Below, piece after piece: positions 6,826 to 10,091 of a stretch of DNA of 10,091 bases; within the stretch, counting starts at the first letter, position 1; each line of letters starts with the position of its first letter. The stretch is from Acidobacteriaceae bacterium. GTDB taxonomy: Bacteria > Acidobacteriota > Terriglobia > Terriglobales > Acidobacteriaceae. A program made the position numbers and the translations under genes. The notes below the pieces were generated by a model, which made no database searches, had not been told where the DNA came from, and was given only the letters and a program-made list of their open reading frames with translations. The stretch is from assembly GCA_003162495.1 (NCBI GenBank), contig PMOF01000126.1:1-10091 (forward strand), in the 5' to 3' direction.

Positions 6826-6842
6826 CCCGTGCTAAAGCGCGC

Positions 6843-7634
6843 CTAATTCAGCTCGCGCACCCAGATATTCCTGAAGCTGAGTGGCTCGCTCTTGTCGCCG
6901 TGCGCTTGCAGCTTGATGGGCGCGGAGTCGTACTTCTTGTAGAACGGCTGACCGATATAAAGGGTTTGCCCCTTCAACTCGAAGTGATTCTGCACCAGCA
7001 CTCCATTGAAGAAGACGGTCACGCAGGCCGGCGTTTTCAGCGAATCGTCGGCGTTGAATGTGGGCGCGGTCCACACGATGTCGTAGGTCTGCCACTCTCC
7101 CGGCTTGCGACCTGGGTTCACAAGCGGCGCGCTCTGCTTATAGATGCTGCCGCCCTGCCCATTGACATAGGTCGTATTGTTGTAGGAATCCAGCACCTGC
7201 AACTCGAATCCAGCGTCGCCCGGGCCGAGCGACGCGAGAAACACGCCGCTGTTGCCGCGCGCCTGGCCGCTGCCGGTGATGTTTTCCGGGATCCTGAACT
7301 CGATATGGAGCTGGTAATTCTTGAACTTTCGCTTGGTTTCGATGTTGCCCACACCCGACGCCTTGCTCACCGTCAGTATGCCGTCAGCCACTACCCACTG
7401 TGCGGGGGAGTGGTCCTGAGCAGACACCCACTCGTCCTGATTCTTGCCGTCGAATAACACGATCGCATCGGACGGCGGGGCTCCCTCGGTGACGCCGGGC
7501 GTCACTATTTTTGGTACGGGCGTCCATATTTCGGTGTCTTCCGGTTTGGGTTTGGCGGGCTGCTGCGCCGAGAGAAGAGCGGCCACCGACAGCAGGGTCA
7601 AGAGAGCGAGGGTTTGCGAAAATCGATTGCTCAT
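6843..7634 (-). CDS. Secreted DUF1080 family protein (3-keto-disaccharide hydrolase domain)
   Basis: This 263-residue protein has a Sec signal peptide (hydrophobic core about residues 8-21, cleavage expected at LLSA|Q, 23/24). A Pro-rich linker follows (about 26-55), then the DUF1080 domain: IVLFDGKNQDEW (58-69), WVVADGILTVSKASGVGNIE, YQLHIEFRIP, the GNSGVFL loop, GFELQVLDSYNNTTYVNGQG, GEWQTYDIVW, VTVFFNGVLVQ and SFRNIWVRELN at the end. The NSGVFL and FELQVLDS motifs place it in the common secreted subfamily, different from its neighbour at 6067-6825, which has RDSGILY and FQINEG instead. A periplasmic or extracellular role on modified sugars is likely from the family. The ATG at 7634 is preferred over an upstream in-frame start at 7673 because it directly starts the signal peptide; the AAGG before it is weak. 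Its last 36 bp recur with two changes at 5827-5862. Confidence 0.9.
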   Translation of the reverse strand: MSNRFSQTLALLTLLSVAALLSAQQPAKPKPEDTEIWTPVPKIVTPGVTEGAPPSDAIVLFDGKNQDEWVSAQDHSPAQWVVADGILTVSKASGVGNIETKRKFKNYQLHIEFRIPENITGSGQARGNSGVFLASLGPGDAGFELQVLDSYNNTTYVNGQGGSIYKQSAPLVNPGRKPGEWQTYDIVWTAPTFNADDSLKTPACVTVFFNGVLVQNHFELKGQTLYIGQPFYKKYDSAPIKLQAHGDKSEPLSFRNIWVRELN

Positions 7635-8281
7635 AGCGCCTTGAGAATACACTGCGTGAGTCAGCCGCGCCAACCGTGCTCTCGCAGGTCAGGCGTAGCT
7701 CACTATGACGAATCAGGATGGATTCTTTGCGAAGGAGGGCTCGTTGTCGAGTGGGGGGTACAACTTTGCCGGTGCGGATAAAGGCTATCTTTGATCACAT
7801 AAGGTTTGCACTGGTGGACTGGAAAATTTGCGGAGCTGTGTAAAACCTTGATGAATAAGCATCCAATTGAAAACTTGAGTAATTCATTAGGCGGGCCTAA
7901 AGTAATGTGGCATCCGGATTGTTGAATGGAAGAGGCTGATTTGAAGAAAAATGCAGATATTTATCGATTTTCCACCGCAATCCATCGCGCGACGCAACCT
8001 TTCCCATTTATTAGCATCTCAATTAATAACAAGCAGAGGCTTCCTCGAACTTCGTCCCTTCAAAGAAGGAAACCATCCTTTTTGAAGATCCTCAATTGGA
8101 TCTCTTCTCAAACATCCCCCCTGGACCCCCTCCTCAATCTGCCTCTCGAGCGGGCCTGCCGGAAGGCAGGCCCATTCGCTCGTTTGGGGCCAATTTTTTA
8201 CGTCCTTTCACCCTTGATTCTTCCCTCCCCAATAGAATGAAGCCAGAGCCGGCTCAGAAGCCTGGCCGGAATTGACGCCCA
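7635..8281. other. Gene-poor, AT-richer intergenic region
   Basis: These roughly 650 bp hold no gene I can support. By direct count 7801-8100 is about 41% GC, far below the neighbouring coding sequence. A 104-codon plus-strand frame (7926-8240) lacks a ribosome binding site and recognisable motifs and has an odd Ile/Ser/Pro composition. A 29-codon frame at 7705-7794 also lacks a ribosome binding site. No tRNA, riboswitch or transposase signature is seen. The promoters of the minus-strand DUF1080 gene and of pgeF must lie here. The one strong structural signal is the hairpin at 8148-8181. The region may be a decayed gene or insertion, or may encode a small RNA. Confidence 0.6.
8148..8181 (+). 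repeat. Strong hairpin (9-bp perfect stem, GGAA loop)
   Basis: GGGCCTGCC (8152-8160) and GGCAGGCCC (8165-8173) form a perfect GC-rich 9-bp stem around a GGAA tetraloop. GAGC (8148-8151) can pair with GCTC (8178-8181) beyond a 4-nt bulge. A run of six T (8194-8199) comes 12 nt after the outer stem, too far for a standard intrinsic terminator. It could be a REP-like palindromic element, part of a small RNA, or a leader structure about 100 nt upstream of pgeF. Confidence 0.7.
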
Positions 8282-9352
8282 ATGCTTCGATCTGCCCCCG
8301 TAACAGTGCAACTCAACCCGGAATTGAAGGCCATTGACGCTCTTTTTCAAGATGCGGGGTTGGTGCGCAACCTGCGCGGCAAGGCTGCCGGCGTTACCCG
8401 GCGCATGCGCTTTGAGCGAGCCACACCGAAGGAGTTGTCGCGGGCCGCGCCTTCCCCGCGCCTGGCCGCGAATGGCGTCCAGTGGCTGCCAGTGCCCGGC
8501 TGGGAGAAATATTCCTGGCTCTGGCACGGTTTCAGCACCCGCAAAGGCGGCGTCAGCCGGGCCTATTGCGCTGAAGGAGCGGAGGGCGAGCTGAATCTTG
8601 GCTTTACCGCGGCCGATGAGCGGGAAGCCGTGGTCAGGAACCGCCAGCTCCTTGCCGAGGCGGTCAGCGAAGACCTGGCCACGCCCCTGATCACCATCCG
8701 CCAGATTCATTCAAGCGTCCTGGTTGTCTCCGGCAGCGGCGATGCCCAGGGGCCACTCACTACGCCCCAAGGGCATAGGGGCGACGGCCTGATGACCGAT
8801 GAGGCCGGCCTGCTGCTGGGCATCCAGACCGCGGACTGCATTCCTGTGTTGGTGGCCGACCGCAAGCGCCGCGCGGTGGCGGCCTTCCATGCCGGCTGGC
8901 GGGGCACGGCTAAACGCATTGTGGAGGCGGGCGTGGGACGCATGCGGCTAGAATTTGGCTCGCGGCCGGAAGATCTGATTGCCGCTATCGGCCCCGGCAT
9001 CGGAGTCTGCTGCTACGCCGTGGGCGATGAAGTGCTCTCGAGCTTCGAATCCCAATTCAGCTATGCTCCCGATCTTTTTCGGGAGGTTTACGACACCGAT
9101 CCGGTGCGGACCAAATACCCCATGCTGTTTCTCACCCAGCGCGCGCCCGGCCATTCGCCCATCGGCCCCAGCCTTCACCTGGATATCATTGAAGCCAACC
9201 GGCGTCAGTTGCTCGATGCCGGCCTCAAGCCGCGATCGATCCAAATCACGGGCGGCTGCACCAGTTGCCAGCCTTCGCTGTTCTTTTCCCATCGCGCATC
9301 GCACGGCCATGCCGGACGCATGATGGGCGTGATCGGCATCCGGGCGCACTAA
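8282..9352 (+). CDS. pgeF: PgeF/YfiH family polyphenol oxidase / purine nucleoside phosphorylase (LACC1-like)
   Basis: This 356-residue protein is a member of the YfiH/PgeF/LACC1 family, cytosolic metal enzymes reported to act on purine nucleosides and phenolics and, in bacteria, linked to removal of mis-built peptidoglycan precursors. The metal site is complete: His143 (RQIHSS), Cys186 (GIQTADCIPV) and His203 (AFHAGWRGT). Other family blocks are WHGFSTRKGGVS (81-92), LNLGF, the GPGIGVCCYAVGDEV segment and the C-terminal CTSCQPSLFFSHRASHGHAG. Typical members are about 240-280 residues; the extra length is an N-terminal extension of about 75 residues with basic character and no recognised domain. 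The ATG at 8282 is the first possible start in frame, since a stop lies just upstream. It has no good Shine-Dalgarno sequence, so a later start (for example ATG 8405) remains possible. The gene is convergent with the HU gene. Confidence 0.92.
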   Translation: MLRSAPVTVQLNPELKAIDALFQDAGLVRNLRGKAAGVTRRMRFERATPKELSRAAPSPRLAANGVQWLPVPGWEKYSWLWHGFSTRKGGVSRAYCAEGAEGELNLGFTAADEREAVVRNRQLLAEAVSEDLATPLITIRQIHSSVLVVSGSGDAQGPLTTPQGHRGDGLMTDEAGLLLGIQTADCIPVLVADRKRRAVAAFHAGWRGTAKRIVEAGVGRMRLEFGSRPEDLIAAIGPGIGVCCYAVGDEVLSSFESQFSYAPDLFREVYDTDPVRTKYPMLFLTQRAPGHSPIGPSLHLDIIEANRRQLLDAGLKPRSIQITGGCTSCQPSLFFSHRASHGHAGRMMGVIGIRAH

Positions 9353-9439
9353 CAAATTGGCGCGGCTTCCGCGTCATGATTCGGATGGCAGGATTGCTTC
9401 AATCGGACGAGTCAGCTCAAGATGCCCCGGCGGCTCTGC

Positions 9440-9736
9440 TCAGGAGGCTTTGGCAGCCTCACCAGGATTGACCAGGTCGCGCAGCTCCTTAGAGGGCTTG
9501 AAGTAGGGCACCCGTTTGGCCGGGACCTCGACGCGCGCACCTGTCTTGGGGTTGCGGCCAATGCGGGGATTGCGCTGGCGAATGCGAAAGGACCCAAAAC
9601 CGCGAATCTCGATCTTGTCCCCTGCCTGCAGCGCACCGATCACGGACCCAAAAATGGTCTCCACGATGACCTCGCCATCGCGGCGAGTCAGGTCGCCCAG
9701 GCGAGTCACCTTTTCCACCAGGTCTGCCTTCGTCAT
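9440..9736 (-). CDS. HU/IHF family DNA-binding protein
   Basis: This 98-residue histone-like protein bends and compacts DNA as a dimer. The helical dimerisation part (MTKADLVEKVTRLGDLTRRD onward) is followed by GDKIEIRGFGSFRIRQR, with the GFGSF signature at 46-50. The DNA-binding arm has RNPKTG at 61-66, where Pro63 is the residue that intercalates into the minor groove. The final helix contains FKPSKELRDLVN. Length and arm sequence are close to IHF-beta type proteins, but HU and IHF cannot be separated with confidence, so no symbol is given. The ATG at 9736 is set by homology and by GGAGG 10 nt before it; the frame runs upstream to 9868 without meaningful sequence. Monocistronic: convergent with pgeF and divergent from the glycosyltransferase. 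Confidence 0.95.
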   Translation of the reverse strand: MTKADLVEKVTRLGDLTRRDGEVIVETIFGSVIGALQAGDKIEIRGFGSFRIRQRNPRIGRNPKTGARVEVPAKRVPYFKPSKELRDLVNPGEAAKAS

Positions 9737-9746
9737 ATCCTTTAGG

Positions 9747-9751
9747 CCTCC
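9747..9751 (-). promoter_or_regulatory. Shine-Dalgarno GGAGG of the HU/IHF gene
   Basis: On the minus strand GGAGG precedes the ATG at 9736-9734 with a 10-nt spacer. It supports this start over upstream in-frame codons. Confidence 0.7.
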
Positions 9752-9820
9752 GCTCACAGCATAACCGGATTCTACGCGACATAGCGCGAAAAAGAAGCAA
9801 TCCTTATGAGAATTAAGCCG

Positions 9821-9834
9821 TTGCCGTCCGGCAA
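9821..9834. repeat. Short palindrome TTGCCG-TC-CGGCAA between divergent genes
   Basis: A perfect 6-2-6 palindrome sits in the 158-bp region between the HU/IHF gene and the glycosyltransferase gene, 85 bp before the HU start. Its place between divergent promoters fits a regulator site, but a match of this size could be chance. Confidence 0.4.
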
Positions 9835-9894
9835 TTTGGCGGAAAGCGCTCGCGAATGGGCGGTTCATTGGCTCCGGCTCGGCCGCAGACGTAT

Positions 9895-10091
9895 ATGATG
9901 ACCAGAGTCCCCCGGAATCAAGCCAGGAATTCCAGTCCGGCCAAGGACGAAGCCGATCTGCCGGGGTTTGAGCCTGTGTCCCAGTTCCCGCAATACAGCA
10001 TCGTCATTCCGGCCTTTGATGAGAGCGCCCGCATCCTTGCGACGCTCAAGTCGGTCGTTGCCTGCGTGCGCGAGAACGGTTGGGCTGCCGA
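9895..10091 (+). CDS. Family 2 glycosyltransferase, N-terminal part (cut by window edge)
   Basis: The frame is open from the ATG at 9895 to the right edge (65 full codons). From about residue 34 it reads YSIVIPAFDESARILATLKS, the first strand and helix of a GT-A fold family 2 glycosyltransferase (SIVIPAxxE/DxxRI), which transfers sugar from a nucleotide donor. The NxxRI spacing and following NGW resemble dolichol/undecaprenyl-phosphate sugar transferases, but the DxD motif lies outside the window. The first 33 residues are a polar, low-complexity leader; no good ribosome binding site precedes the ATG, and a second ATG follows immediately. A start nearer the domain is possible. It is divergent from the HU/IHF gene. 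Confidence 0.75.
   Translation, partial: MMTRVPRNQARNSSPAKDEADLPGFEPVSQFPQYSIVIPAFDESARILATLKSVVACVRENGWAA

Noticed and set aside
7644..7673. TTGGCG-18-TATTCT as a promoter of the minus-strand DUF1080 gene
   Set aside because: It would put the transcript start about 3 nt before the ATG and exclude the only ribosome binding sequence; support too weak.
7705..7794. 29-codon plus-strand frame starting MTNQDGFFAKEG
   Set aside because: No ribosome binding site and no family match; too short to support from sequence alone.
7926..8240. 104-codon plus-strand open frame in the AT-rich gap
   Set aside because: No ribosome binding site, no recognisable motif, odd composition, and it runs through the strong hairpin; treated as a chance frame.
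9363..9378. Small GC hairpin between the convergent pgeF and HU/IHF genes as a terminator
   Set aside because: The stem is short with a 3-nt loop and no T-run on either strand.

Overview
This window reads as a piece of chromosome from a GC-rich Gram-negative-type bacterium, most likely an acidobacterium (Acidobacteriota, Terriglobia-like). The reasons are two secreted DUF1080 (3-keto-disaccharide hydrolase family) proteins with Sec signal peptides, GC-rich coding sequence, and the mix of a thimet-type M3 peptidase, a PgeF-type multicopper-like protein and an HU/IHF protein. The phylum is an inference from gene content; there is no rRNA gene or other marker here to settle it.

Layout. At the left edge is the 5' part of a minus-strand gene resembling type I 3-dehydroquinate dehydratase (1-158). 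Divergent from it is a complete M3 oligopeptidase (294-2351), followed by a small MmcQ/YjbR protein (2412-2774). Next comes a compact relB-relE toxin-antitoxin operon (2836-3313), with a perfect 16-bp palindrome over its likely promoter. It ends 7 bp from the convergent YdeI/OmdA-like gene (3321-4052, minus). Divergent from that gene are a short-chain dehydrogenase (4183-4983) and a SAM methyltransferase (5027-5815).

The most unusual stretch is 4183-7634. Between 5827 and 6008 lie two gene tails fused head to head. One is the 3' end of a lost DUF1080 gene (minus strand). The other is the 3' end of a lost SDR gene (plus strand), which carries a 44-bp segment identical to the intact SDR. The region can be read as one layout occurring twice: SDR 3' end, a plus-strand gene of about 0.8 kb, then a minus-strand DUF1080 3' end. 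The middle gene is a methyltransferase in the first unit and a secreted DUF1080 protein (6067-6825) in the second, which ends in the intact minus-strand DUF1080 gene (6843-7634).

A gene-poor, AT-richer gap (7635-8281) holds a strong hairpin but no convincing gene. It is followed by pgeF (8282-9352), a convergent HU/IHF-family gene (9440-9736, minus), and the start of a family 2 glycosyltransferase (9895 to the right edge).

Function. Most genes look like independent housekeeping or accessory functions: peptide turnover, nucleoid structure, purine/polyphenol oxidation, and shikimate and polysaccharide metabolism. The two secreted DUF1080 proteins would act outside the cytoplasm on modified carbohydrates. 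I did not find a clear multi-gene system of unknown type. The duplicated and eroded SDR/DUF1080 locus is the part most worth a second look.
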